This document shows positions 26,401-34,613 of a stretch of 64,000 nt of DNA, piece by piece. The position numbers and the translations under genes are program-made. The notes beneath the pieces were generated by a model. The model saw only the letters and a list, made by a program, of their open reading frames with translations, made no database searches and was not told where the DNA came from. Every line of letters begins with the position of its first letter. Positions within the stretch are counted from its first letter, which is position 1. The stretch lies in NCBI GenBank assembly GCA_051025295.1, contig JBMGJV010000020.1. One strand, given 5' to 3'. The DNA is from KBS-83 sp051025295 (GTDB lineage: Bacteria > Acidobacteriota > Terriglobia > Terriglobales > Acidobacteriaceae).

Positions 26401-26493
26401 AGAGGGTTCTGTCCACCCTGTGCGGATTTTCGAGGACTGCGGGTGTTGCAGCCCTGAGTGCCCTGAAAGAGAACCCCTCTGTTCTAAGAGAAC
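26401..26493 (+). promoter_or_regulatory. Leader of the DUF416 gene with inverted and direct repeats
   Basis: AGAGGGTTCT (26401-26410) pairs with AGAACCCCTCT (26470-26480, one bulged base). GTTCT-AAG-AGAAC (26481-26493) ends at the start codon, and AGAGAAC occurs twice, 19 bases apart (26468-26474, 26487-26493). The arrangement could be an RNA leader structure or a dimer operator. Confidence 0.4.
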
Positions 26494-27087
26494 ATGGAGA
26501 CGATGATCGGCGACGAAAAGAATTTAGTTTCTATAGCGGACCTCTCCCCAAGGAAGCAACTTGCTTTTGCTCTGTTGGTTTTCGAGAGAATGCTGCCAAC
26601 TCTAGTTGCCTTTTCAAAGGACACAGGCTTCAACGAAGCTTGCTACTTGCAAGCTAAAGATGCCGCATGGGCCACATTGCAGACTGGTTCAGTGAACCTT
26701 TCATTGAAAAAGGCATGTCTCAGGGGCGCACCGGACACCGAGGATTACTCTCACGACCTATCCTCCTACGCTCTAAATGCTGCCCTCGCGATGGATGACA
26801 TTTTGGAGTTTACCCTCGATGGTTGTGCCGACCACATCACAAGCGTCTCAACGCTTGCCGGAGACTCCCTGTACCTCTACCTAAGCAGCTTGCAAGACTC
26901 GGTTGTGTCCTCAGCAGAAGAAGATAGGCGGATTGCTTCACATCCCTTGATGCGACAGGAGCATCGCCAGGAAGAAGCGGACATCAGGTTCCTTGCTGGT
27001 CTTCCAGAGCAGCTCAGCAACGAGACGATCCTGTCCTTAAGAGCGCGAGCGGATAGTCAGCCGCCCTTGCTTCCTCTCACGTCCTAA
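26494..27087 (+). CDS. DUF416 (YjaG-like) family protein
   Basis: A 197-residue protein resembling E. coli YjaG: the segment KQLAFALLVFERMLPTLVAF, ending in DTGF, aligns with the family's N-terminal signature, and the acidic helix with YALNAALAMDDILEF matches its middle part. Function unknown. The sequence is clearly unlike its neighbours: 26521-26580 is 43% GC by direct count, against 73% at 27301-27360 in rph, and codons end often in A/T. It lies between two copies of the rph start region. Both points suggest recent transfer. No recombinase is nearby. Confidence 0.72.
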   Translation: METMIGDEKNLVSIADLSPRKQLAFALLVFERMLPTLVAFSKDTGFNEACYLQAKDAAWATLQTGSVNLSLKKACLRGAPDTEDYSHDLSSYALNAALAMDDILEFTLDGCADHITSVSTLAGDSLYLYLSSLQDSVVSSAEEDRRIASHPLMRQEHRQEEADIRFLAGLPEQLSNETILSLRARADSQPPLLPLTS

Positions 27088-27238
27088 TCTTGGGCGTGTC
27101 TAACGGCAGCGCGCATTCCAAGGAAGAGCACATCGCCTGACGCCTTCGGGAGTCTTAGGGAAGTTAGCCTGATGAGGCGCTCCTCATCCCAGTCCTCGCG
27201 CTGACATTGGATACACCAGTGCCGCTGCACCCTGCATC

Positions 27239-27310
27239 CCCCTCCCCTACAATCAACCCATGTCCTCCACGCCCCAGGCCGCGCCCTCCATCCGCAGCGG
27301 CCGCGCCGCC
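27239..27310 (+). repeat. rph promoter and start region (right copy of the direct repeat)
   Basis: This is the functional copy, containing the TACAAT box and the rph ATG at 27260. Its twin is at 26330-26400. Confidence 0.85.
27248..27253 (+). promoter_or_regulatory. -10 box TACAAT abutting rph
   Basis: TACAAT ends exactly 6 bases before the rph ATG with no Shine-Dalgarno; the clearest leaderless-type start in the window. Confidence 0.65.
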
Positions 27311-28000
27311 AATCAGCTTCGCCCGCTCACCCTCACGCCCGACTTCGTCGCCACCGCGGAGGGCTCCGTGCTCATCGCCGTCGGCCACACCCGCGTGCTC
27401 TGCAACGCCACCATCGAGCAGGGCGTGCCCTCTTGGCTGCGCAACAGCGGCCGCGGCTGGGTCACCGCCGAGTACGGCATGCTGCCACGCGCCACGCTCA
27501 CACGCACCGCGCGCGAGGCCGAGCGCGGCAAGCTCTCCGGCCGCACGCATGAGATCCAGCGCCTCATCGGCCGCTCGCTCCGCGCCGTCGTCGATCTCCA
27601 CGCCCTCGGCGAGCGCACCATCATCCTCGACTGCGACGTCCTGCAGGCCGACGGCGGTACCCGCACCGCCGCCATCACCGGCGCCTGCGCCGCCCTCGCG
27701 CTCGCCATCAACCGCCTCGTCAAGGCAGGCACCCTCAAGCAATCGCCACTGCGACAAATGGTCGCCGCCACCAGCGTCGGCATCGTCGATGGCGAAGTCC
27801 TGCTCGACCTCGCCTACGAAGAAGACTCCCAGGCCGACGTTGACATGAACGTCGTCATGACCGAAGACGGCGGCCTCGTCGAAGTCCAGGCCACCGCGGA
27901 AAAGCACTCCTTCCCCCGCGATCGCATGCTGCAAATGATGGACTACGCCGAAGCCGGCATCCGCGAGCTCTTCCCCGCCCAGCGCGCCCTGCTCTCGTAA
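27260..28000 (+). CDS. rph: Ribonuclease PH
   Basis: Phosphorolytic 3'-exoribonuclease that trims tRNA precursors. The 246 residues contain GSVLIAVGHTRVLCNATIE, the RGWVTAEYGMLPRAT segment, the phosphate-binding QADGGTRTAAITGA and the acidic DLAYEEDSQADVDMNVVMT catalytic part, all as in the family. Length and start are normal: MSSTPQAAPSIRSGRAANQL gives the R(x)GR start of RNase PH. The ATG sits 6 bases after TACAAT. Its promoter and first codons are duplicated 0.9 kb upstream. Confidence 0.95.
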   Translation: MSSTPQAAPSIRSGRAANQLRPLTLTPDFVATAEGSVLIAVGHTRVLCNATIEQGVPSWLRNSGRGWVTAEYGMLPRATLTRTAREAERGKLSGRTHEIQRLIGRSLRAVVDLHALGERTIILDCDVLQADGGTRTAAITGACAALALAINRLVKAGTLKQSPLRQMVAATSVGIVDGEVLLDLAYEEDSQADVDMNVVMTEDGGLVEVQATAEKHSFPRDRMLQMMDYAEAGIRELFPAQRALLS

Positions 28001-28017
28001 AATCCCTTCGCATCGCC

Positions 28018-28041
28018 CGAGCGGCCTGCCTCCGCCGCTCG
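28018..28041 (+). terminator. Possible weak terminator after rph
   Basis: A 7-bp stem (CGAGCGG, 28018-28024; CCGCTCG, 28035-28041) 18 bp after the rph stop, without a T run. Termination here is uncertain. Confidence 0.35.
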
Positions 28042-28152
28042 AGCATCCGCACCCTGCACCAGATACACAACAAGTAACCTCCAAATGCACACACGCCGGC
28101 CACACACGCCGGCCACGTAGAATGGCGCTCACCCTCACTCCGGAGTGATCCC

Positions 28153-28617
28153 ATGCGCCTTCTGCGACCCCGCCTCTTCCGCAACGCTCTCTTGCTGGCT
28201 GTCGTGCTCTGCCTCTCCACGCTCGTGCACGCCGCCCCTGCTGCGCAGACAGACGACATCGCCATCCGCCACGTCCTCGACACCCAGGTCGCCGCCTGGA
28301 ACCGCGGCGACATCCCCGCCTTCATGCAGGGTTACGCTCACTCGCCCGACCTCACCTTCGTCGGCAAGTCCGTCGAGCGCGGCTACGACAACGTCCTCGC
28401 CCGCTACCAGAAGAACTACGGCCACGGCGAAGCCATGGGCACGCTCGCCTTCACCGATCTCCAGATCACGCCCATCGACGACCAGGTTGCGACCGTCACC
28501 GGCCGCTTCCACCTCACCCGCACGGCAGCCGGCGGCGGCGATGCCAGCGGCATCTTCTCGCTCGTCTTCAAGCACACCGCCTCCGGCTGGAAGATCGTCC
28601 TCGACCACACCAGCTAG
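28153..28617 (+). CDS. Secreted SnoaL/DUF4440-like protein
   Basis: A 154-residue protein with a signal peptide (LFRNALLLAVVLCLSTLVHA) and one NTF2-fold domain: IRHVLDTQVAAWNRGDIPAFMQGY, the DUF4440 pattern, then VTGRFHLTR and SGWKIVLDHTS, the usual last strand. Probably periplasmic. Ligand or reaction unknown. GGAG is seven bases from the ATG. It stands alone between rph and the PadR gene. Confidence 0.83.
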   Translation: MRLLRPRLFRNALLLAVVLCLSTLVHAAPAAQTDDIAIRHVLDTQVAAWNRGDIPAFMQGYAHSPDLTFVGKSVERGYDNVLARYQKNYGHGEAMGTLAFTDLQITPIDDQVATVTGRFHLTRTAAGGGDASGIFSLVFKHTASGWKIVLDHTS

Positions 28618-28692
28618 CCTCCTGCGCTTTCCTGTGACATGACCACACGAGCTGTGGCATACTCCTGTGGCTGACGCACAGGAGTCCTCCAC

Positions 28693-29043
28693 TTGTCCGC
28701 ATCCCGCATCGACCTGCTCCAGGGAACGCTCGACCTCATGGTCCTCCAGACCCTCGCCGCCATGGGCGAGCAGCACGGCTACGGCATCGCCCGCCGCATC
28801 GAGCAGCTCTCCGGCAACACCATCCTGCTCAACCAGGGCACCATCTACGCCTCGCTCGTTCGCCTCCAGAATCGCGGCTGGATCTCCGCCGCCTGGGGCA
28901 CCTCGGACAACAATCGCAAGGCCAAGTACTACGCCATCACACGCAGCGGCCGGAAACAGCTCGCCCGCGACGCCGCAGACTGGCATCGCCTCGCCGACGT
29001 CATGGCCCGCGTCCTCTCGCAGGCTCCGGACGTGGCCAAATGA
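28693..29043 (+). CDS. PadR-family transcriptional regulator
   Basis: A 116-residue winged-helix repressor: LLQGTLDLMVLQTLAAMGEQHGYGIARRIE, then NQGTIYASLVRLQNRGWI and KYYAITRSGRKQL, all canonical PadR. The start is a TTG, supported by AGGAG ten bases upstream. Its stop overlaps the next gene's ATG (ATGA), so PadR and the permease are translationally coupled. In Acidobacteria, PadR genes commonly precede ADOP-type permease genes and probably regulate them. Here the regulator is intact while the permease is not. Confidence 0.92.
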   Translation: MSASRIDLLQGTLDLMVLQTLAAMGEQHGYGIARRIEQLSGNTILLNQGTIYASLVRLQNRGWISAAWGTSDNNRKAKYYAITRSGRKQLARDAADWHRLADVMARVLSQAPDVAK

Positions 29044-30488
29044 TCGCGCGGCTCCGCTCCGCCCTCGCGCGCCTCCGCGCCTTCACCAACAAATCCGCGC
29101 TCGATCGCGACCTTGAGCAGGAGCTCGCCTCGCACATCGCCATGGCGACCGACGACAACATCCGCCGCGGCCTCCCGCCCGAAGAAGCCCGCCGCCAGGC
29201 GCTCCTCCGCTTCGGCGGCATCACGCAGGCGAGCGAACAGCAGCGCGACGCCCGCGGCCTCCCGATCCTCGACACGCTGCTCCGCGATCTCCGCTTCGCC
29301 ACGCGCCAGCTCCGCAAGAACCCCGGCTTCACCCTCACCGCCGTCCTCACCCTCGGACTCGGCATCGGCGCGAGCACCGCCGTCTTCTCGCTGGTGAACG
29401 CGCTGCTGCTGCGCCCCATCGCCACACCCTCACGCAGACCAGCTCAACATCTTTGAGTACCACCGAGGACGACTCCTCAACGCCCAACCGCTCTTTCAGC
29501 GACCCGGTGTTCCGGCACCTGGAGCGCGACCACCCGGCCTTCGCACACGTCTTCGCCTCCTCTCCGGTCACCCTACAGATCGGCAACCAAGGGGGCGGCC
29601 CCACCACCAGCGGCCTCTTCGTCAGCGGCGACTACTTCCCCGCTCTCGAAACATCACCACTGCTCGGCCGTCTCCTGACACCGCTCGACGACCGCCCGCA
29701 AGCTCCCGCTATGGCCGCCGTCATCACCGAGCGCTACTGGCGCGACCACCTCGCCGGCGATCCTCACGTCCTCGGCCGCGTCCTCATCGCCAACAAGATC
29801 GCCTTCACGATCGTCGGCGTCCTGCCCAGCGGCTTTGCCCAGACCGATCCCACCTGGCACCCGCAAATCTACCTGCCGCTCGCATCCGCGCCACTCGTCA
29901 ACGCTCCGTACGACACCATCGCCTGCGGCTACCAATGCAACAATTTGGTCGTCATGGGGCGTCTGCAGTCCGGCATCCACCGTACCCACGCAGGCGCGTC
30001 TATGGGCTCGCTCGGCCGCAACCTGCTCGACCACCCAAATCCCCGCACCCGTCTTCTCCACCCTCAGCAGCACCATCGATCAATCCCTCTCCGCCGAGCG
30101 CATGATGGCCCTGCTCTCCGTCTTCTTCGCCGCCGGCGCGCTACTCGTCACCGCCATAGGACTCTATGGCACGCTCAGCTACCGCACCGCCCGCCGCACC
30201 AGCGAGATCGGCATCCGCATCGCCCTCGGCTCGCGCCGCCTGCAGGTCGTGTCGCTCGTCCTCCGCCAGAACGCGACACTCACCCTCCTCGGCGCCGCCG
30301 GCGGCCTCATCGCCGCCCTGCTCGCCTCGCGCGCTCTGGCCTCCATGCTCTACGGCACCTCGCCGCACGACCCACTCGTCCTCGCCGCCGCCACACTGCT
30401 GCTCTCCCTCGTCGCCGCCATCGCCTCCCTGCTCCCCGCCATCCGCGCCGCCCGCATCAACCCCCTCACCGCCATCCGCGCCGAGTAG
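29040..30488 (+). pseudogene. Decayed ADOP-type (MacB/FtsX-like) permease
   Basis: The first frame carries the ADOP N-terminus (DRDLEQELASHIAM, RLPPEEARRQALLRFGG-like, RDLRFATRQLRKNPGFTLTAVL). It then shifts near 29427 and again near 29460 into a frame with VFRHLERDHPAFAHVFA and FVSGDYFPALETSPLLGRLL, part of the periplasmic MacB-like domain. After about 30010 the frame changes once more and the match resumes in the C-terminal FtsX domain (IDQSLSAERMMALLSVFFA, RRTSEIGIRIALGSRRLQ, INPLTAIRAE). The total, about 480 codons, is far below the usual 800 or so: the first FtsX domain and the middle are missing. Non-functional. Confidence 0.87.
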
Positions 30489-30578
30489 CCACCACTGCGG
30501 ACACTCGTCGAAGCGCCCAGACGCCGCGGCCCCCCTGCTGGACGATCCGGTTCGCCACATCCTCTGTTGATACGTTTG

Positions 30579-31133
30579 TCAGCGCGGGAAGCCTGACCGT
30601 CTCCCGCACCAATGCGTGACCGATGGACGTCCCACCGAGGGCTCTTTCTGGGCAAGCAGTTTCATCCAGAGATCGAGCGTTCGCCCCAATTCCCACATCG
30701 AGGCTTCCGACGCCGGAAAGAAGTCATAGCGAAACGCAAGCGCATCGAGGGCTTGACCAGACGGATCGGGAGCCTGAATCAGCCATGCCTTGCCATGCTC
30801 CGTCGCTGAGTACCCGGACCCTCGAAGCGCTTCCGCGAAGGCGTCGCTGACCGAGAGCGCCGATACGTCGACCGTGGCCCGCAGGTTGCAGAGCACATCC
30901 TGCCGCTGACCGAACACGATCCCCAACGGAATGCGGTTTCGCTTAGCGATCGACAGAACGACGCGCAACAGGGGAGCATCCTCGTACTTGCCGGAGAGCT
31001 GCGCCGCTCTCCCCTGCCTCTGCTGTTCGATCAGCGACTGACTGAAGCAACAACGCGTCCCACCAGCTACGGTGAGCACAAGTGCGGCCACGGCACGGAG
31101 TAGATTCTGGCGCCTGTTCTCAACTCTGCTCAC
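30579..31133 (-). CDS. Secreted protein of unknown function, probably frameshifted at its C-terminus
   Basis: A 184-residue product with an N-terminal hydrophobic segment (LLRAVAALVLTVAGGTRCCF). The middle (YEDAPLLRVVLSIAKRNRIP, then VDVSALSVSDAFAEALRGSG) resembles the secretin/TonB short N-terminal (STN) type of fold; this is tentative. The last 20 residues look out of frame: an alternative frame from about 30640 reads GTSIGHALVRETVRLPALTN and then VSTEDVANRIVQQGG, a more protein-like continuation. So it may be a decaying gene like the adjacent ADOP permease. Confidence 0.5.
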   Translation of the reverse strand: MSRVENRRQNLLRAVAALVLTVAGGTRCCFSQSLIEQQRQGRAAQLSGKYEDAPLLRVVLSIAKRNRIPLGIVFGQRQDVLCNLRATVDVSALSVSDAFAEALRGSGYSATEHGKAWLIQAPDPSGQALDALAFRYDFFPASEASMWELGRTLDLWMKLLAQKEPSVGRPSVTHWCGRRSGFPR

Positions 31134-31301
31134 CGATGTTCACCTATGCGCGAAAGTCTGACACACTCAGCGTTACTTGCACATCTGCTGAAAGCCGGGT
31201 GCCCCCATCCTGGCCCAGCCAGGGTGGGTAGCGAAGCAGCCCAGGTCGGGGGGGCGACGATCCGCGTCCTCCCCACGTGCGGCGCCTCCCCCGCCCTCCT
31301 G

Positions 31302-31307
31302 TACCCT
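31302..31307 (+). promoter_or_regulatory. -10 box TACCCT abutting kdsA
   Basis: TACCCT ends 7 bases before the kdsA ATG; no Shine-Dalgarno is visible. Confidence 0.5.
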
Positions 31308-31314
31308 CACCTCT

Positions 31315-32124
31315 ATGCCCCACGACTTCGAGATCGGCACCGTCCCCGTCGGGCGCGGCCAGCTCTTCCTCATCGCCGGCCCCTGCGTTATCGAAAGCGA
31401 GCCGCACGCCCGCTCCATCGCCGAGCGCGTCCAGCGCATCACCACAGACCTCGGCGTTCCGTACATCTTCAAAGCCTCGTACGACAAGGCGAACCGCACC
31501 TCCGTCACCAGCTTCCGCGGCCCCGGCCTCGTCGAAGGCACGCGCATCCTCCGCCGCATCGCCGAAGACACGCACCTCCCCGTCCTCACCGACGTGCATG
31601 AGCCCGCGCACTGCGCCGTCGTCGCCGAGGCCTGCGACGTCCTCCAGATCCCCGCCTTCCTCTGCCGCCAGACCGACCTGCTCGTCGCCGCCGGCAACAC
31701 CGGGCGCGCCGTCAACGTGAAGAAGGGCCAGTTCGTCGCACCCGAAGACATGCGCCACGCCGTCGACAAGATCGCCACCACCGGCAACCCCCGCGTCTTC
31801 CTCACCGAGCGCGGCGCCAGCTTCGGCTACCACAACCTCGTCGTCGACATGCGCTCGCTGCCCATCCTGCGCGCCCTCGCGCCCGTCGTCTTCGACGGCA
31901 CCCACTCCGTCCAGACACCCTCCGCCGCCAACGGCGTCTCCGGCGGCCAGCCCGAGTTCATCCCCGTCCTCGCCCGCGCCGCCGTCGCCGCCGGCATCGA
32001 CGGCATCTTCCTCGAAGTCCACGACAACCCCACCCACGCCAAATCCGACGGCGCGAACGCCCTCCACCTCGACAAACTCAAACCCCTCCTCGAACACCTC
32101 CTCGCCATCCACGCAGCCGTCTAA
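31315..32124 (+). CDS. kdsA: 3-deoxy-8-phosphooctulonate (KDO-8-phosphate) synthase
   Basis: Condenses arabinose-5-phosphate and phosphoenolpyruvate to KDO-8-P, the precursor of the inner lipopolysaccharide sugar KDO. Signature segments are IAGPCVIES, FKASYDKANRTSVTSFRGPG, VLTDVHEP, DVLQIPAFLCRQTDLLVAA, NVKKGQF, TERGASFGYHNLVVDMR, and FDGTHSVQ. The Cys in AGPC is the metal ligand site of the metal-dependent class; Asn replaces it in the others. 269 residues is normal. Shows the organism makes an LPS-bearing outer membrane. Confidence 0.95.
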   Translation: MPHDFEIGTVPVGRGQLFLIAGPCVIESEPHARSIAERVQRITTDLGVPYIFKASYDKANRTSVTSFRGPGLVEGTRILRRIAEDTHLPVLTDVHEPAHCAVVAEACDVLQIPAFLCRQTDLLVAAGNTGRAVNVKKGQFVAPEDMRHAVDKIATTGNPRVFLTERGASFGYHNLVVDMRSLPILRALAPVVFDGTHSVQTPSAANGVSGGQPEFIPVLARAAVAAGIDGIFLEVHDNPTHAKSDGANALHLDKLKPLLEHLLAIHAAV

Positions 32125-32186
32125 GCACGCCAGGCAATCAACCATCAGCGAAGGCACTGACTCGAGAGAAGGACAGTTGCGCCGCT

Positions 32187-32708
32187 CTAGCTATGAACGC
32201 AAGCTAGAGTGATCAGCGGCCATCGACTTCCCCAGACGACGAATTCGTAGGTCTCATTCGAGTCGTCCGGATTGTGATCGATCAGAATTCCTTCAGTCCC
32301 ATCAAGGGACAAGAGCGACAGAGAGTCGCGATCGATTTCGATGACTGATTCAGCATTCGCTAAGAGCCCCGGGGAACTTAGGATCACGGCGACGGAAATC
32401 GTCTCTGCTCGAGTGAGCAGGTAGACACGTTCTGTGATCTGCCCGGCGAGTCGCGCCGCCAACAAAAAGACTTGCCGAGACTCGTGAGAACGGAAGAAGC
32501 GTCGATATGCGAACGCGTGCTTCTCTATGGCCCCCTGATAACCCAGGCGGAAGCTCTCCCGTAGACCATTTGCTTCTGAGACGAGTGCGGCCGGGCTTAC
32601 TTCGTCACCAACTACGTTCGCGAGGCGTTCCAGTAGAAGAGGCGCCGCAGTCCTCAGAATGTTTCTTCGCACGAGAAGACGGATTCTTTGCTGTCTGCTT
32701 TCGCCCAT
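32187..32708 (-). CDS. Hypothetical protein, unrecognised family
   Basis: A 173-residue soluble protein. N-terminal half is helical and Arg-rich (RQQRIRLLVRRNILRTAA); the second half alternates strands (RVYLLTRAETISVAVILSS, ESVIEIDRDSLSLLSLDG, ETYEFVVWGSRWP). No known motif or signal peptide. Base composition is less GC-rich than most of the window, which suggests an accessory gene. The start context is poor (no ribosome-binding site), so the start may be wrong. It lies 88 bp from another small gene on the same strand. Confidence 0.5.
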   Translation of the reverse strand: MGESRQQRIRLLVRRNILRTAAPLLLERLANVVGDEVSPAALVSEANGLRESFRLGYQGAIEKHAFAYRRFFRSHESRQVFLLAARLAGQITERVYLLTRAETISVAVILSSPGLLANAESVIEIDRDSLSLLSLDGTEGILIDHNPDDSNETYEFVVWGSRWPLITLACVHS

Positions 32709-32796
32709 AGGGTCACAGCGTCTGTACTGCGTGGCGTGGCTTCACGAATCCCGCGCGAGAGGAACGGCAGCTTCAGCCGATCCGGCCCAGGACAAA

Positions 32797-33123
32797 CTAT
32801 TTCGCCAATCCAGCTTTCTCCGGCTGATTCCTGATCTCGTTCCAATACTCGTCCCGCACGTCATCGTCGATTGCAGTCTGAACGTTAGTCGCATAGAGCG
32901 CGTCTGCCCCATCTTTGCGCGGTCCGGAGATCCAGTACTCCTCCCCGCTCTCCACGTCATAGTAGTTGGCTTTGTAGCCCCTACCCTTGAGGCTCTGGAA
33001 CGCACGACCGCCGTAGTACAGAGTCGCGCCCGTCTTCGAGAACGTGACGCTGCCGACTCTTGCCGGACCGACCAGCTCACCTGACTTTCGCTCGATGTAC
33101 ATGATGCGCGTACGCGGCTTCAT
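32797..33123 (-). CDS. Conserved small protein (YWISGP family, unknown function)
   Basis: A 108-residue protein of a family I recall from many genomes, sometimes wrongly labelled deoxyxylulose-phosphate synthase. Its recognisable features are MYIERKSGELVGPARVG, VTFSKTGATLYYGGRAFQSL, then GYKANYYDVESGEEYWISGP and DVRDEYWNEIR. The length and fold exclude that enzyme. Function is unknown. GAGAGG lies nine bases before the ATG at 33123. A long open frame continues upstream to 34050 but is antisense to the antiporter and is not coding. Confidence 0.75.
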   Translation of the reverse strand: MKPRTRIMYIERKSGELVGPARVGSVTFSKTGATLYYGGRAFQSLKGRGYKANYYDVESGEEYWISGPRKDGADALYATNVQTAIDDDVRDEYWNEIRNQPEKAGLAK

Positions 33124-33219
33124 GGCCGCCATCCTCTCACGCTGTGACGCTGAAAATTGTGAGCCTCGAGTGACGCCAGCAAACATTCCACCCCAACCCC
33201 GCATCAGAAGCGCTGACCC

Positions 33220-34518
33220 ATGTCGAACGCGGCCCTCACCCAAATCCTGCTCGTCCTCCTGCTCCTCGCCGGACTGGCGCAGGTCTTCGGCTACCTCTTC
33301 ATGCGGCTCCGGCAGCCCCGCGTCGTCGGCGAAATCGTCGCCGGCATCGTGCTCGGTCCCGCGCTGCTCGGCCGCATCCCCGCCGTCGCCCATGTCATCG
33401 CCGCCGCCCGCCAGCAAGGGCACATCCTCGACTTCGTCTACTGGCTCGGCCTCTTGCTGCTCATGTTCCTCTCCGGCGCGGAGACGCAGCACCTCTTCTC
33501 CCGCGAGGAGCGCCGCGAAGTCGGCTGGCTCACCATCGTCGGCACCGGCATCCCGTTCCTGCTCGGCCTCGCGCTCGCCCGCTGGGTGCTGCGGCCCGTG
33601 CTCGCCGGCCCCAACGGCAATCGCCTCTCGCTCACCATCATCCTTGCCGTCGGCGTCGCCGTCACCTCCGTGCCCGTCGTCTCCAAAATCTTCGCCGACC
33701 TCCACATCCTGCACACCCGCTTCGCCCGCCTCGTGCTCGGCGTCGCCGTCCTTGAAGACATCGTGCTCTGGCTCGCGCTCGCCGTCGCCACCGCAGCCGC
33801 CGGTCGCGAAGCCCTGCACCCCCGCGAGCTCTCCGTCCACCTCGCCATCACCGTCGCGTTCTTCGTGCTTGGCCTCACCCTCATCCCGCGCGCCGTCAAG
33901 CGCATCAACAAATCCCGCTTCAACGTCTTCGTCACGCACTCGCCCACCGGCTACGCGCTCGCCGTGCTGTTCGCCTACTGCGTCGTCGCCGGCCTGCTCG
34001 ATGTCTCGCTCGTCTTCGCCGCATTCCTCGCTGGCTTCGCAGTCGTGCACAAGAAGCGCGGGCTCTTCCGCGAGTCGCTCGACGCCATCACCAAGGTCTC
34101 CTTCGCCTTCTTCGTGCCCGTCTACTTCGCCATCGTCGGGCTCAAGCTCGAGCTCGTGCGCGGCTTCTCGTTCACGTTGGTGCTCGCCTTCCTCGCCGGC
34201 ACCTGCCTGATTAAGGTGCTCTCGGTCTCGCTCGCCGGCCGCTTCGCCGGCTTCCGCGGGCTCGACCTCATCAACCTCGCCATCACCACCAACGCGCGCG
34301 GCGGCCCCGGCATCGTCCTCGCCAGCGTCGCCTATGACGCCGGCATCATCAGCGCCACCTTCTACACCACGCTCGTCCTCGCCGCCGTCCTCACCTCGCA
34401 GATCGCCGGCGCCTGGCTCGAGTACGTCCTCCGCAAAGGCTGGCCCCTCCTCTCCGCCGCACCCACACAGCCCGCCATCGCCTCCCCGCCCGACTCGCGG
34501 CCCGCGCCCATCGCCTAG
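33220..34518 (+). CDS. Cation/proton antiporter, CPA2 (KefB-like) family
   Basis: A 432-residue membrane protein with about 12 helices. It has the CPA2 opening (QVFGYLFMRLRQPRVVGEIVAGIVLGP), the helix-5 region AVTSVPVVSKIF, and later LARLVLGVAVLEDIVLW with an acidic pair, the ion-binding region of this class. TTNARGGPGIVLASVA near the end matches helix 11-12. There is no C-terminal TrkA-N/RCK domain, so it is a bare transporter exchanging Na+ or K+ for H+ across the inner membrane. The exact ion is not predictable. Monocistronic, ending at a hairpin. Confidence 0.88.
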   Translation: MSNAALTQILLVLLLLAGLAQVFGYLFMRLRQPRVVGEIVAGIVLGPALLGRIPAVAHVIAAARQQGHILDFVYWLGLLLLMFLSGAETQHLFSREERREVGWLTIVGTGIPFLLGLALARWVLRPVLAGPNGNRLSLTIILAVGVAVTSVPVVSKIFADLHILHTRFARLVLGVAVLEDIVLWLALAVATAAAGREALHPRELSVHLAITVAFFVLGLTLIPRAVKRINKSRFNVFVTHSPTGYALAVLFAYCVVAGLLDVSLVFAAFLAGFAVVHKKRGLFRESLDAITKVSFAFFVPVYFAIVGLKLELVRGFSFTLVLAFLAGTCLIKVLSVSLAGRFAGFRGLDLINLAITTNARGGPGIVLASVAYDAGIISATFYTTLVLAAVLTSQIAGAWLEYVLRKGWPLLSAAPTQPAIASPPDSRPAPIA

Positions 34519-34544
34519 CTTCTCGTAACCACAACGGCAACAAA

Positions 34545-34588
34545 AAGGGCAGGGCGGCGGCGACTCACTCGCCCTCCACTCTGCCCTT
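34545..34588. terminator. Terminator hairpin between antiporter and DUF3618 genes
   Basis: AAGGGCAG (34545-34552) pairs with CTGCCCTT (34581-34588) around a GC-rich 28-base interior that also pairs in part (GGCGG/CGCC). A run of A precedes it, so it would serve best for the minus-strand operon. Confidence 0.6.
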
Positions 34589-34613
34589 CGCTGCTTCCGC
34601 TGCGTCTGCTACA

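Noticed and set aside
26330..27310. Insertion sequence or integrase-bearing element around DUF416
   Set aside because: The 0.84-kb insert has room only for the DUF416 gene; no transposase, integrase or terminal inverted repeats typical of IS elements were seen.
32797..33123. Deoxyxylulose-phosphate synthase
   Set aside because: 108 residues and no thiamine-diphosphate motif; the name is a known mislabel of this small family.
32797..34050. A 417-codon open frame on the minus strand over the antiporter gene
   Set aside because: Only its last 108 codons look like protein; the rest is Asp/Glu/Gly-rich antisense of a clear membrane transporter, a common effect of high GC.
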